Source of the DNA: Spongospora subterranea
Lineage: Eukaryota; Endomyxa; Phytomyxea; Plasmodiophorida; Plasmodiophoridae
NCBI GenBank assembly: GCA_900404475.1
Contig: OUQQ01000031.1
Coordinates: 1 to 64,000, forward strand
Direction of reading: 5' to 3'
Length of the DNA: 64,000 nt
How positions within the stretch are numbered: the stretch's first letter is position 1; each line of letters opens with the position of its first letter. The position numbers were made by a program, and so were the translations under genes. The notes beneath the pieces were generated by a model that was given only the letters and a program-made list of their open reading frames with translations, was not told the origin of the DNA and did no database searches. This document shows, one piece after another, positions 1 to 10,165 of the stretch.

Positions 1-187
1 CAAAGACTGGCACGCACTTTTTGATCCAGCTTTTTGATCCAGTCAATTCTGTAGGCCCATTTATTACAGTTGTGCCGTCGTATAAGTTTTCGCTCCCGAT
101 TGTGATATATTGTCGTCAAACCAGGCCATACAATTATTTATTCTGTCGTTCCCTGATGTTGTAATGACCAATGCCCAAGCGATATCT

Positions 188-610
188 TCATATTTCTTTT
201 GAATATTGTTGACACCTTTCAATGATTTCGGTCGTTGATATCCCTGATGTATACGGTGGTTCTACGAGCCGCCCTCCCCATTCGGCCAGCTTCTCGATCA
301 CTTGTTGACGGATATGAGATTGTGGCCCAGTTCGCCAATCATCTCCATGCACCACGATATCTGGTCGTATCACGTCCAGATTCGGACGGTAATCGTGCTC
401 GAATTGCGGCACTACCAGGTCAACGCCTCGGATGTTCTCCACAACCGTTTTCCGCGATTCGTACGAGAGGATGGGTTGGCGTTTATACGTTCGGATGGCC
501 TCATCCGTCAGAAGGCCAACGCAAACAGATCCGAGTTGGCGCGCGGCCATAATGATATTGATATGCCCCTCATGGATGATGTCGGACGCCATTCCAATAT
601 AGACCAGCAT
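188..610 (-). CDS. Phosphonate-type cytidylyltransferase (nucleotidyltransferase domain)
   Basis: Single-exon 140-aa protein starting at an ATG. It has the HxGH nucleotide-binding motif of the cytidylyltransferase superfamily (HEGH at about residues 13-16) and the late GISTT signature at about residues 123-127. The pattern [22 protein letters not shown] is that of the nucleotidyltransferase domain commonly fused to phosphoenolpyruvate mutase, or acting as 2-aminoethylphosphonate cytidylyltransferase. The family activates phosphonates or phosphoalcohols with CTP. Here the domain stands alone: a TGA stop follows 13 residues after the GISTT motif and no mutase domain is visible before the window edge. 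A spliced downstream mutase exon left of position 1 cannot be excluded. The substrate is inferred from family only. Confidence 0.8.
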   Translation of the reverse strand: MLVYIGMASDIIHEGHINIIMAARQLGSVCVGLLTDEAIRTYKRQPILSYESRKTVVENIRGVDLVVPQFEHDYRPNLDVIRPDIVVHGDDWRTGPQSHIRQQVIEKLAEWGGRLVEPPYTSGISTTEIIERCQQYSKEI

Positions 611-921
611 AGTTTCTCGACGTCGGTTTGGCCCAACACAACAACACAGAATGGTCAGTTATCCAATCGATATAATATATAATGTGAGCGGGAATATCGA
701 TTCACCACACATGGTTGACTCACTATTATCCGACTGAGCGCAACTGTGTCTAGACGCTAATCCCAACTGATTTGGCAAATGCAGCACGTCAAGGGGGATT
801 GTTACTTGGTGCCAATTATCCCAATAAGTGGACATGAGCTGGCACCATAGACAAACTTCATTACAGTAGGCGAAAATCTGATCAGTACGTAGTTCCTTGC
901 GCTCTTCCTATTTTCCCTGAT

Positions 922-1191
922 TTGTCTGCTTTGCACAACTGTTTTCTATCGAATAAATCAATTATCATTATCAGATATTCAGCATTCGATCTGAACAAGA
1001 TTGCTGATGCAAATTTCAAAACATCGGATGGTCTCTTTTTCACTCATTCGAGTATCAAGTGCGGGTGTTGCCCAGAAGAAGTCATCGGCGATGGCAATTG
1101 CTTTTATCGTGCTGCAATTCGAAGCGGACGTTTCCCTGTTCTTGATCAAATTGCCAAGTTTCGGCGTCGTCATTGGCCGTTTGCCTGCTGA
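922..1191 (+). pseudogene. Open stretch with an OTU-protease-like DGNC motif
   Basis: An 89-codon open stretch, without a convincing start, contains GDGNCFYRAAI at about 1087-1119. This resembles the catalytic DGNC motif of OTU cysteine proteases, which normally reads DGNC-x-FRA. No downstream histidine or other OTU features could be found in frame. It lies about 600 bp upstream of the transposase remnant, so it may be part of the same decayed element. A chance match is possible. Confidence 0.2.
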
Positions 1192-1803
1192 ACAAGCAGT
1201 CAGATTGCTTCATCATATTTTGCTTGATGTACATAGACGTTTTCGCCTACTCCAATTTAAAATTCAGGAATAGATGCGTGGTCAACGGCAAAGTTTATTT
1301 CATCAGCACGTGCCTGAATACAAACAGCCATCATCACGCCTGCAGCTGCATGTATATCATCACGTTTATCATCATCGTCCGCTCACTCCAGCACCAGTTG
1401 ATCAATTAAATCATTTCGCGTTCTTTTCACAAACAAGGCAGATTTTCCAGAAACTCCTATCTTAACCAGTCGAAAACTACATCTTCCCGGTCAAAAAAAC
1501 TTTCGCTCAAACAACATTGTTTTCTTTCGCCAAACTCGTCTCCGCTGCTGGAAAATGAAAAAAGATTTCTTCACCTGCACCCAAGACTTCGTTAGCCACG
1601 GCGCTAGATCAACATACCAAAATATGCAGGTTGCCGCGCTGTGGTCGTCTTTGATCGGGATCAATATAAAAGCAGCTGCAGCTCATAATGCCGCTGAGCT
1701 AATACGTCGTCGTGAAGACCAAAATCTCAGACGGCTGGCTTGCCTAGATTCCTTTGTTGTGGAGTCTGTCCTTGATTCTTTTTGCAAGTAGTCGAGAGCA
1801 TCA
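1192..1803. other. Unassigned stretch, possibly transposon-derived
   Basis: Only short open stretches are seen, the longest being 78 codons at 1555-1791 on the plus strand. None matches a family I recognise. The position between the DGNC open stretch and the transposase remnant suggests it may be interior DNA of a decayed element. Confidence 0.3.
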
Positions 1804-2374
1804 TTGACTGCCAAGGGCGTCATTATAGATTCTGGAGGATTTGGGTCTACTCTGAGGCACAGCTGGAAGCACTACACCAAGTCAACAGTCTTGTATGATC
1901 CAACTCATTGGATGACGCAGCATGGTTTTCTGTTATATCTAGAGTGGATTTTGAAAATGGGCAAGACACTGTTATTAATCATCGATCGGTTTACTAACCA
2001 CTATGGCAGTATAATTGATGAGTGGTTAAAAAACAATCATAGCTTCTCTACAGTCGGTAAAATCTTCGCTGAGTACATAGAAGAGGGAATCAAGTGTGTG
2101 ATATTGCCATCAATGAGCCACTCAAGCAGAAGATTAAGATTGAATATCATTATATCGCATGACTTGCATTGGCGAGCTCTCAGCGAAAGAACTGGCACGT
2201 TTTGTATTCACAGTTCCTCGCGAACATTTAGTGGAAATGATTAAGGCCGCGTTTGAGGACATCAACGCACAAAATCGCAAACGTCGATGGATCGCATTTG
2301 CGTTCGCTGGATGCAGTCAAGACCCCTGGCAAGATGACGAGGTGGCGTCCCAGCAACACCTATTGTCACTTTAG
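1804..2374 (+). mobile_element. Remnant of a pogo/Tigger-like DDE transposase
   Basis: The open frame 1804-2244 reads WMTQ, then a tryptophan-containing segment, then TLLLIIDRFTNH, then GIKCVILPSMSHSS. This order resembles the DDE_1 transposase core: a WMT segment, an LLLxD strand carrying the second catalytic aspartate, then a VVFLPP-like strand. The continuation lies in another frame at about 2159-2374, so the coding region is split by a frameshift or an unrecognised intron. No terminal inverted repeats or TA target duplications could be recognised by eye. It is probably an inactive copy, and the family call is tentative. Confidence 0.4.
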
Positions 2375-2683
2375 GAGAACTCGGTTTTCAATCATATGGC
2401 ACAAGAATCTTCCCAGTTAAAATTGACGTGAAAAAATACAGAAAATTGGAAAGTTGAAAATAAAATCTTCAAGTTCACACTAGGAACTTTCTACCGGTAC
2501 AGTATTTTAGTTTTGGTGCCCACACAATATCACCACATTACAGAAGTGCGACGTTCAAATTGAGAAAAAATATTTATATGGTCTTAAATGTGGTCTCGGT
2601 ATGATTTTTTCCTTCTCTCTCTCCCGAAGGTAAATGATTTCGAAATATGATGTTTGTTTGGGAGTATTTAGTGGCGATTTTGC

Positions 2684-3874
2684 TTATCTCCACGATGATT
2701 TCCATCCATACAGGTAGATGAATGCCGCTGAGTTCATGATTCCACCGGTATTGACGAAGAACACCAACAACAAAGCCACATACCATGTTGACCAAACCGA
2801 TACGATTATCACTAAAACACTCCCAGATCATTAATTATTTGTCATCCCAAGTCAAATTCGAAATCAAACTCTTTTCGCGAAAACCGATGAAACCTCTAAA
2901 TTCTGTTGGTCTCAAACCTTTAAGTTCTGCTGGTCATATTTACCTGGTGCCCATTGTATGATATACAAATAGGCGAAGAGATTGATTCGAACGTAGGCCC
3001 GTATAGTTTCGTCGTCTCGGAACGCGTCTCGCTTCGGGGTGTCGATGGTGGTTACCAGGGACTGGGGTTGAATTATGGCAAGTATCTCCCCAGCCTCACC
3101 CGATCCTTCCAACGGTATTTTAGCCCTTTCCAAAACGGGGCTAGCACCGATCGACGTTCTTACAGGAGTGACCGATTTCCAGGGCGTTGTGCTGATACTT
3201 CGTTTGGATAACTCGATCCTCGCCGTTCGCCGTTGATAGGCCAACGAATGACTGTTGATTTCCCTTGCGATCCTTCAGCAGAAAAAACAGGTGAACCCGA
3301 ATATGATCAGAACCGGAATCGTGGTAAAGACCCCATCTATTATCATTGCGTTGGGGTGATCGGCCCGAATCCAGTTCCAGTAGCCGGATGGGCCAAACCA
3401 CTTCATCCCGATGCCCACGGTGACAGTCGGTATTTGGACCATCAATATGGGCAGATGCAGGAAGATATCGTATGGGCCTAACCCGACCGCCCGCCCTTTC
3501 ACGAGCCGGAAATAAGCAGAGCCGGTGATGATAACCACCGTCATTCCTTGAGCCAAGATGAACCATTGCAACATGGCGCCAAATATCTCAGCCAACGGAG
3601 ACGGCGGGTAATGATGCGTCGTAAATATGTAGATATGATCAGTAAAATGGGAAACTGCCCAACCGAGATCAAACGCAGATAGGTAAAGCGGGAAGCGATA
3701 CCCGAATTTCTGATAGCGTTTTTCAACGACAACGCCTCGAGCGATGACGTATAGAGAACCGACGATGGATGCGGTGAACGTGATGAGTGCAGTTAAATGA
3801 ATCGCATTGAAAAGGGATATATCGTCGCTCGGGACTGCATAGCAACCTGGCATTAGACAATACTCGTCACTCAT
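2684..3874 (-). CDS. Seven-transmembrane receptor, cAMP-receptor-like
   Basis: Three exons (3874-3297, 3251-2944, 2811-2684) join in frame to 337 aa. Introns of 45 and 132 nt are required, because the first open frame ends at a stop inside intron 1. Seven hydrophobic helices are visible. TM1 begins FNAIHLTALITF, TM2 begins FPLYLSAFDLGWAVSH, TM3 has QWFILAQGMTVVI, TM5 has IPVLIIFG, TM6 has LYIIQW, and TM7 ends VNTGGIMNSAAFIYLYGW. The TM2 and TM7 patterns resemble Dictyostelium cAMP receptors and related GPCR-like proteins of fungi and protists. The loop between TM5 and TM6 is about 70 residues and rich in Ser, Arg and Glu, as expected for a G-protein-facing loop. The ligand is unknown. The ATG at 3874 was chosen because the frame further upstream has no ATG. 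Confidence 0.72.
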
Positions 3875-4749
3875 CGATTGCCCCGATAGTAGTCTTATTC
3901 CTACCCGCTCTGCAAACAATACCGATTGTTTCAAATATTGGCAGGGGTACAGGTTCCCATTCTTTTCCAGCCGATCCACGACCCCTTCAATTTGAAAAGT
4001 CTTCCTAAATCGGTCGAGTACGCCTTGGGATTATGTGCCCCATAATCCCAAGGTATGGTTGGTTATATGGTGACTACACCTGCTTTGTTTGAAAAAATCC
4101 AGTGGATTCCGTCGCCCTTTTAAAGTTTTTTTTTCAAGCATAAAGCGTCCTGTAAAAGATTAGAATATCTTCCACTTTATCAGTATAATCTTCGGTTGGT
4201 CTTTGCTATAAAGAAAAACGTTTCCGGTTTGCGTGGGTTTATTAGTCCTCACTTAATTCGGCGATAAGATGGCCGTTTGACAGCGACAGAACATACAGCA
4301 CGATCTTCACACATCGCCTTCCGATTTTGTTGGCTAATGGACTGCGTTCCCGGGAACTAATATTTGAGGCCAAAATATTAATTTGAAAAGATGGTCACTA
4401 TCTACCGCTTTCAAAATCGATTTGCGCTTCATCCTTCATCTTTGTCTGGAGTCAACATCGGTCTGATACGGAAGTGGATTGAGTCAGATTAGAAGGATAG
4501 GGAGGGAAGATTTGATGTGTAGGTGTGCAGAGGAACAATATGGTGTAGATATGAGTGTGGTCTACAGATGATCATTACAAAGGTTGGGGTCTGCCTATCA
4601 CTCTATGGGGGGGCGAAAACAAACAGGTACCATCGATCGAATATTTTCCAAAACGATCATGAACTGGCGCTAGCGGGCCTATACACTGGGCGCTGTACAC
4701 TGCGGAGTCGGGGCTGGTACAGTTCCACCGTTACGGCCGTTACGGGGAC
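3875..4749. other. Intergenic stretch, nothing identified
   Basis: No coding region, RNA gene or repeat could be recognised. It contains the putative promoter of the divergent 7TM receptor. Confidence 0.4.
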
Positions 4750-4998
4750 ATGCTGCTCATCAAGTCGATGGCGACAATTTCAGGGAGCAAAGGGCTAATG
4801 GCACTGTTCGGGGCCATCATCGCCGTTGGAGCAATTGACACCGTCTATCAAATGCATGTCCAAAACAAACATCTGTTGAAGGTTCGGGAGCGCGAAGACT
4901 TGATGCAAAGACGGCAGGATCTATACCGGCAATACCAGATCGGATTACTCGACAAGTCGCAACTCGGTGATGCCTTGAAAGAATATCCTATCCGATAG
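4750..4998 (+). CDS. Small single-pass membrane protein
   Basis: An intronless 82-aa open frame. A hydrophobic segment (LMALFGAIIAVGAIDTVY, about residues 16-33) is followed by a charged, probably helical tail rich in Arg, Asp, Gln and Leu. A second Met at residue 7 could be the true start. The shape (short N-terminus, one membrane helix, charged tail) resembles small mitochondrial inner-membrane accessory proteins. No family signature is recognised, so this is a hypothetical gene. Confidence 0.4.
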   Translation: MLLIKSMATISGSKGLMALFGAIIAVGAIDTVYQMHVQNKHLLKVREREDLMQRRQDLYRQYQIGLLDKSQLGDALKEYPIR

Positions 4999-5437
4999 CC
5001 GATGTTTCTGTGTTCTATCAGTGTTGAGACGATTTTCTGGCGATCCGTAGCTCTCAAACATGGGTGTGAAGCGCTTCCTTTCATTTTGTCTATCCCTAGT
5101 AAATATTCCTATTGGCAACTCTACAGTGTTAAGAAGTTTCCCTTGTTTTCGAGTCCGTCACGTGTTCGCCATTGGGCTGAACAGTTACTTTGACCTGATA
5201 TCTGGTCTTTTACATGAAACATTGATATGCGGTAGGTGATTGATAGGCCAATAATGCTCGATTGATCAAGGATGGGTTTAATGAAGCTGTAATAATGAGC
5301 CAATGGATAATCACTGACGCACAACGGGTACAATGCGCCTACAGTACCAGATGCCAGTATACTCTGGTGACTGTGGGGTCGGCAGATCCTGTACCACTCT
5401 GTTGGGGCATCCATTGTGGATATACCTAACCGCTGCA
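4999..5437. other. Intergenic stretch, nothing identified
   Basis: The 439 bp between two plus-strand genes hold no recognisable feature. An upstream in-frame ATG at 5333 could extend the dehydrogenase N-terminus. Confidence 0.35.
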
Positions 5438-6533
5438 ATGATGGGAATAGGTCGGCGCCTCTTTTCTTCATCGGCTGGACGAGTGTCGGGAAAGGTTGCT
5501 ATTGTTACGGGTGCTGGTGGTGGGATAGGACGACAGACATGCCTCCTTTTTGCTCGGGAAGGTGCCAGTCTCATAATTGCCGATTTTGATGAAAAGGCGG
5601 CCGAGGAAACAAAGCGAGTTGTTTCTGAGGCATATCCGAAATCTGCCTGCGTGACGTTCGTCGCAGATGTATCAAAACAGGAGGATTGCAAAAAGGTTGG
5701 GTCCCTTCTTGAACCGCGTAGATATATCTGACCTTGCTGAAAGATGGTCGAATCCGCTGAGATTGAATTCGGGAAGCTTGACATCCTGTTCAATAATGCA
5801 GGCGTTATGCTGAATGATGACGATAATGCTGAAACTACAAGTGAAGAAACCTGGGACAAGACATTCGCTATTAACGTCAAAGGTATCAATTTACAGGGTC
5901 ATCGGTTGTTGTTGTGCTTGCTGATGCGCTCAATCAGGAGTTTTTTACGGCTGCAAATATGGTACAAATTTGAAAAAATGCTGTGATTCCAGCTGCTTAC
6001 TTGGGTATCAGGTATACCATCGATGAGGCGGGCTGGCGGAGGATCAATCATCAATACGGCTAGCTTCGTTGGACTTGTCGGGGCAGCTACACCGCAGCTA
6101 GCCTACACGAGTTCAAAGGGTGCTGTCCTTGCAATGACTCGAGAACTAGCAGTTCTCCACGCCCGAGAGGTATGAGGTGCTTCGAAGTCATTCATCTTTT
6201 CTAATGGCGATTTAGGGTATACGGGTGAATGCATTATGCCCTGGCCCTGTCCGGACAGATCTGTTAATGAAATTTCTTGATACTGAACAAAAGAAACAAA
6301 GGCGTCTCGTCCATGGTTTGCAAAATCTCTACTCCTAGCCGCAGCGGTATAATTTTGATATAGTTCCAATGGGAAGATTCGGGGAATCGTATGAAATGGC
6401 AGCTGGCGCCCTTTTCTTGGCCAGCGATGAAGCCAGTTTCGTCACAGGGACCGAGTTTTTGGTTGATGGCGGTTTAACAGCCGCGTATGTCACTCCGGAA
6501 GGACCGCCTCGTCCACTAGCTCCCGTTTCGTGA
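5438..6533 (+). CDS. Short-chain dehydrogenase/reductase with an apparent frameshift
   Basis: Classical SDR fold in five exons (5438-5695, 5744-5882, 5993-6169, 6216-6315, 6364-6533). Visible motifs are the Rossmann glycine motif TGAGGGIG near residue 25, NNAG, the catalytic Tyr/Lys as YTSSKGA, and the late CPGPVRTDL and GTEFLVDGG segments. The N-terminus ([15 protein letters not shown]) could be a mitochondrial presequence. The coding sum is 844 nt, one more than a multiple of three. The exon starting at 5993 encodes AYLGIRYTI in one frame, and from about 6027 the family-typical [15 protein letters not shown] in the next frame. Skipping to an acceptor at about 6020 restores frame but loses eight residues. 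The cause may be a real disabling indel, a sequence error or unusual splicing. Confidence 0.75.
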
Positions 6534-6629
6534 ACCCAATAAGACAATTACAATATTTGACCCATTAAATTGTATCGATTCTAGTAGCGGTTGCGGGACG
6601 TACAAAAATAGGGAATCCATCTGACAATT

Positions 6630-7591
6630 TTATAGACTTTTTTGAATTAAATTTGGGGAAGCATCGCGATCATTACGGTCGATTGAGTCTGTTCGCCGAA
6701 AATGTGCCTCCACAGTATCCGCTATCAGATTGATTGGTGCGGTAAGGCACCCTCGATCAGGAACACTGTAAAATATATAAACACTTGCCCAGCGACATTG
6801 CCGCCAACTTACATGATATCGGCATAAACTCGAGTCGGATCGACAAAAGTGATGAAGGCAGGTTTGACAGTTTTCAAATACTGATTGATGACGCAATCTA
6901 CTGATCGACCCCTTTCAGTCACATCTCGCCGCACTGTATGGTGTCCATGCTGTTAGACGCAAAAGCATTTGTTGCATTAGTACGACACTGACATCTACGT
7001 GCTAATCTGGTATCATTGTCAACGCTCATGAACAGCTTCAGGTTGCACATGTCGCGGACACGCTTGTCAAAAAACAACAAAATGCCTTCTACCACGATGA
7101 TATCCGCCTTCTGAAGCGGCACATCAACTTTCGTTCTTGAATGAGTGACAAAATCATCTACAAAATTTGTGAACAAACTGCCTTGAATATGGCGGCATTA
7201 GGATTGTAACAATACATTCAGGGATGATCGTATCTTTCCCATGCGATAAATCGTCTAAGGCTCGGACCAACCAATCCCAGTCTGTGGACTCAGGCGCATC
7301 GAAATTGTACTCGGAGACATGCTTCAACTGAAAAATTGATTTTAACGAGAAACGGATGAAGGCAACTTCGGCAAGACCTCATGATCGCTTAATGGTTTAT
7401 AGAATGAATCCGTCGACAAAAGCCGTACGCGACCGGGACAGCTAGCTTTCGCCAGAATCGCACTAGACGCAGCGAATCCCGGCTCGTAAGAAACAACAAT
7501 TACTGAAAGTACAATTATCTAACTTTGCCAACGTTGTTTTTCCTGAGCCACTCCCGCCAGCAATCCCAATCACCAACGGTTGACGAGGCAT
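6630..7591 (-). CDS. Uridine kinase (uridine-cytidine kinase)
   Basis: Six exons (7591-7524, 7462-7378, 7327-7216, 7157-6993, 6933-6813, 6765-6630) give 228 aa in perfect phase. Motifs in order: P-loop AGGSGSGKTTLA, STDSFYKPL, YNFDAPES, the YDFVTHSR segment, VVEGILLF (Walker B), DTRLARRLRRDVTERGR, then VKPAFITFVDPTR and ADIIVP. These are diagnostic of UCK enzymes, which phosphorylate uridine and cytidine to UMP and CMP in pyrimidine salvage. Typical UCKs are about 260 aa, so this is a compact version without a uracil phosphoribosyltransferase domain. It converges on the dehydrogenase gene, with 96 bp between the stops. Confidence 0.9.
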
Positions 7592-8428
7592 CGATCTACC
7601 TTGTGAAAGTCGACGGACCGAAACCTCGTTCCGTGGTTGCCGAAGCCCGACGTTTGTCAAGTGAAAACCAGTCACACATGAGTACAGCTCTAATTTGCGG
7701 ATCCAAGGTCCACGGCGATTGGCGCAAGTCGTAACGCCGTAAAACAGTACCAACACCGCCTCACACTTGCTTCGTTCGCTATTTTTGGAGGGCGTCCCGT
7801 GCGTTGTAAACGATCTACCGCTGTCAAGTCGATACTTCGACTCGGAGTCGACTCAGGACAATCTCCAACGACTTGGAGTCGACTCAGCGGAATGTTTGAG
7901 TCGTCCCGGAGTCGACTGTGGAGTCGACTCGAGTTGCGATGAGTCGGTGGCCAATAACGAATGCTCCTTATTTGAACACAATCATCAGCTCGTGGAGTCG
8001 ACTCGAACCAACTCAAGTCGACTCCAATTATTCCCTAACGACTCCAAGTCGACTCAGCAAAAAAGTTGAGTCGAAATTGGAGTTGAGTCGACTCAAGTAC
8101 ACACCTCTAAAACGATTATATAAAAAAACATCGCCTCAATTGTGAAGTCGCATTTGCCCCAAAAGTTAGTCACTGAATCGAAACTTGGAAAGACTGCCAT
8201 TTAACTGCACCGGGGTAGATCGTCCAGGTTTGACTGAACAAAAGATTGAGAGGATTAACAAAGAATTTGTGTAAATTTAATGTTTGCAGTTATCAGTCCT
8301 ATTCGTTTCCTGGCACGCTGTAGCTTGAATAAACATCCAGAGCCACCATGATGCTGTTTAATGTGCCGGAGGCACTCTTGATTTTGCCATGTTCTCATTA
8401 TCAATTCTGGTCGCGATCTGCCTTAAAC
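7592..8428. other. Intergenic stretch with a GAGTCGACTC repeat patch
   Basis: No coding region is recognised. The middle part is the degenerate palindromic repeat described separately. The rest shows nothing identifiable. Confidence 0.45.
7833..8097. repeat. Dispersed palindromic GAGTCGACTC repeats
   Basis: The 10-bp palindrome GAGTCGACTC, or close variants with GTCGACTC, AAGTCGACTC or GAGTCG halves, recurs about ten times in 265 bp with irregular spacing. It is not a simple tandem array. Each site is self-complementary, so it could be a clustered protein-binding site or a decayed short-unit satellite. Confidence 0.7.
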
Positions 8429-9178
8429 TTAATCTTTGAGTGCTTGTCGCAGCACATCCCGCCGCTGCACAAGAGCCAGTTTGTATGATTCACATGCCGC
8501 CATCCGCTCCCTTATTAATCGCCCTTCTCTCTCCATTATTCGTCCCAGTGCTGAGATCTCCGCTTTCACTGTCCGAAATTCTTCGAACTCGTACGCTGTC
8601 ATCTTCACAACCCCTTTTTGGTTAGCATTCCTGGCACTGATAATCTTGGCATACGCATTACAAGCCGGAATCAGGGTTCGGTATTTGTTCCTCCACCAAG
8701 CTGTGTTCTCGGCCGTAATATCTTCCCTTTTATACATCATTCGCAACGCTTCTGTGTATTTGGAGTACAGCGCTTTATATGATGCGGTTCCAACCACTGG
8801 CATCTTGGAAGATTGCAAATCGTCATCACCGCTTTGATCATGATTGAACGGCGGGAGCGAATTCCCTTGCTCGATTGCGTCATATAAAAAACGTTCAATA
8901 CTGTTCATCTGCGAAATACCGATCGAAATCGGATCTTCCTGTTCATCTCTGTTATGAAATTTGTTTTGAGCGACGGCCAAACTTTTGCCCTTATTTATCA
9001 GTTGAACAGCTCGTGACGCGTAAGATGCTGCCTGACATAGCGTCATCTCAGGCATTATGGGTTCAACATACTCTTTCGTGTCGGAGTAGTCAATTTCATC
9101 TGGGCGCGTCAAAGGGTCAATATATATGCTCTCCTCTGGAAAGCCAATGTCATGGTAGAACCTGGATTTGTCGCTCAT
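8429..9178 (-). CDS. Unidentified 249-aa protein with helical C-terminus
   Basis: An intronless open frame starting at ATG 9178 (MSDKSRFYHDIGFPEE). The frame stays open further upstream into the minisatellite, but that part is repeat-derived and the ATG at 9178 is the natural start. The N-terminal third is acidic and rich in Pro, Tyr and Asp. The C-terminal half is rich in Lys, Arg, Glu and Ala and likely helical (SALGRIMEREGRLIRERMAA). No membrane segment or known motif is seen. The 88-bp minisatellite begins about 100 bp upstream, so the promoter is squeezed against or inside the repeat array. Function unknown. Confidence 0.55.
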   Translation of the reverse strand: MSDKSRFYHDIGFPEESIYIDPLTRPDEIDYSDTKEYVEPIMPEMTLCQAASYASRAVQLINKGKSLAVAQNKFHNRDEQEDPISIGISQMNSIERFLYDAIEQGNSLPPFNHDQSGDDDLQSSKMPVVGTASYKALYSKYTEALRMMYKREDITAENTAWWRNKYRTLIPACNAYAKIISARNANQKGVVKMTAYEFEEFRTVKAEISALGRIMEREGRLIRERMAACESYKLALVQRRDVLRQALKD

Positions 9179-9269
9179 GAGCAGCAAGCAGTTCCTAACG
9201 TTTGCTATTGCGTGGACAATTGGCAGTCTGAGCGAGATGTTGAGATTGGCTGGTTTAGCTTGGCTGAGA

Positions 9270-10110
9270 GGGCTTGTACCGTGAGGTGTACACACTCGAC
9301 CGGGGAGGCCTGGCTCCGCTCCATGCCGGCGTGCCGCCACTCTGACTCACATGGGTGGCCTGGCTCCGCCATGCCGACGTGCCGCCACGCTGATCCATAT
9401 TGTACCATGAGGTGTACACACCCGACCGGGAAGGCCGACCCCCATGCTCCCCCCCTATGCCGGGGTGCCGCCACTCTGATCCATATTGTACCATGAGGTG
9501 TACACACCCGACCGGGAAGGCCGACCCCCCATGCTCCCCCCCTATGCCGACGTGCCGCCACGCTGATCCATATTGTACCATGAGGTGTACACACCCGACC
9601 GGGAAGGCCGAACCCCCCATGCTCCCCCCCTATGCCGACGTGCCGCCACCCTGATCCATATTGTACCATGAGGTGTACACACCCGACCGGGAAGGCCGAA
9701 CCCCCCATGCTCCCCCCCTATGCCGACGTGCCGCCACCCTGATCCATATTGTACCATGAGGTGTACACACCCGACCGGGAAGGCCGACCCCCCCGTGCTC
9801 CCCCCTATGCCGGGGTGCCGCCATTCTGATCCATATTGTACCATGAGGTGTATACACACCCGACCGGGAAGGCCGACCCCCCATGCTCCCCGTGCCGCCA
9901 TTCTGATCCATATTGTACCATGAGGTGTATACACACCCGACCGGGAAGGCCGACCCCCCATGCTCCCCCGGGGTGCCGCCACTCTGATCCATATTGTACC
10001 ATGAGGTGTACACACCCGACCGGGGAAGGCCGACCCCCCATGCTTTCCCCATGCTGACGTGACGCCACTCTGATTCATATTGTACCATGAGGTGTACACA
10101 CTCGGCGCTT
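9270..10110. repeat. Minisatellite, about ten copies of an 86-88-bp unit
   Basis: The marker ACCATGAGGTGTACAC recurs at 9404, 9490, 9577, 9665, 9753, 9840, 9917, 9998 and 10084, with a diverged copy near 9278. Spacings are 86, 87, 88, 88, 87, 77, 81 and 86. Each unit also carries the segments CGACCGGGAAGGCCGA and TGCCGCCA and a C-run. Two units (about 9840-9998) are shortened by loss of the ATGCCGAC segment. Unit length is not a multiple of three, so the array is open in several frames by composition only. It sits between two divergently transcribed genes (8429-9178 minus, p44 plus). Confidence 0.93.
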
Positions 10111-10165
10111 GATTGGGTCATGGCATTCGACTGCTGGCCTGGCATCCTGGCGTCATTCTCTGCTC

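Noticed and set aside
3275..3979. Emopamil-binding/EXPERA-type sterol isomerase reading of the first open frame
   Set aside because: After splicing, seven helices appear, with the last in a separate exon. The TM2 and TM7 patterns fit a GPCR better than the four-helix EXPERA fold.
9270..10110. CRISPR-like array
   Set aside because: Units are contiguous 88-bp copies without unique spacers, in a eukaryotic genome. It is a minisatellite.
9205..10145. Long minus-strand open frames through the minisatellite (up to 185 codons)
   Set aside because: They repeat the same 88-bp DNA unit in all three frames in turn, have no independent start and no family resemblance. They are a by-product of repeat composition lacking stops.
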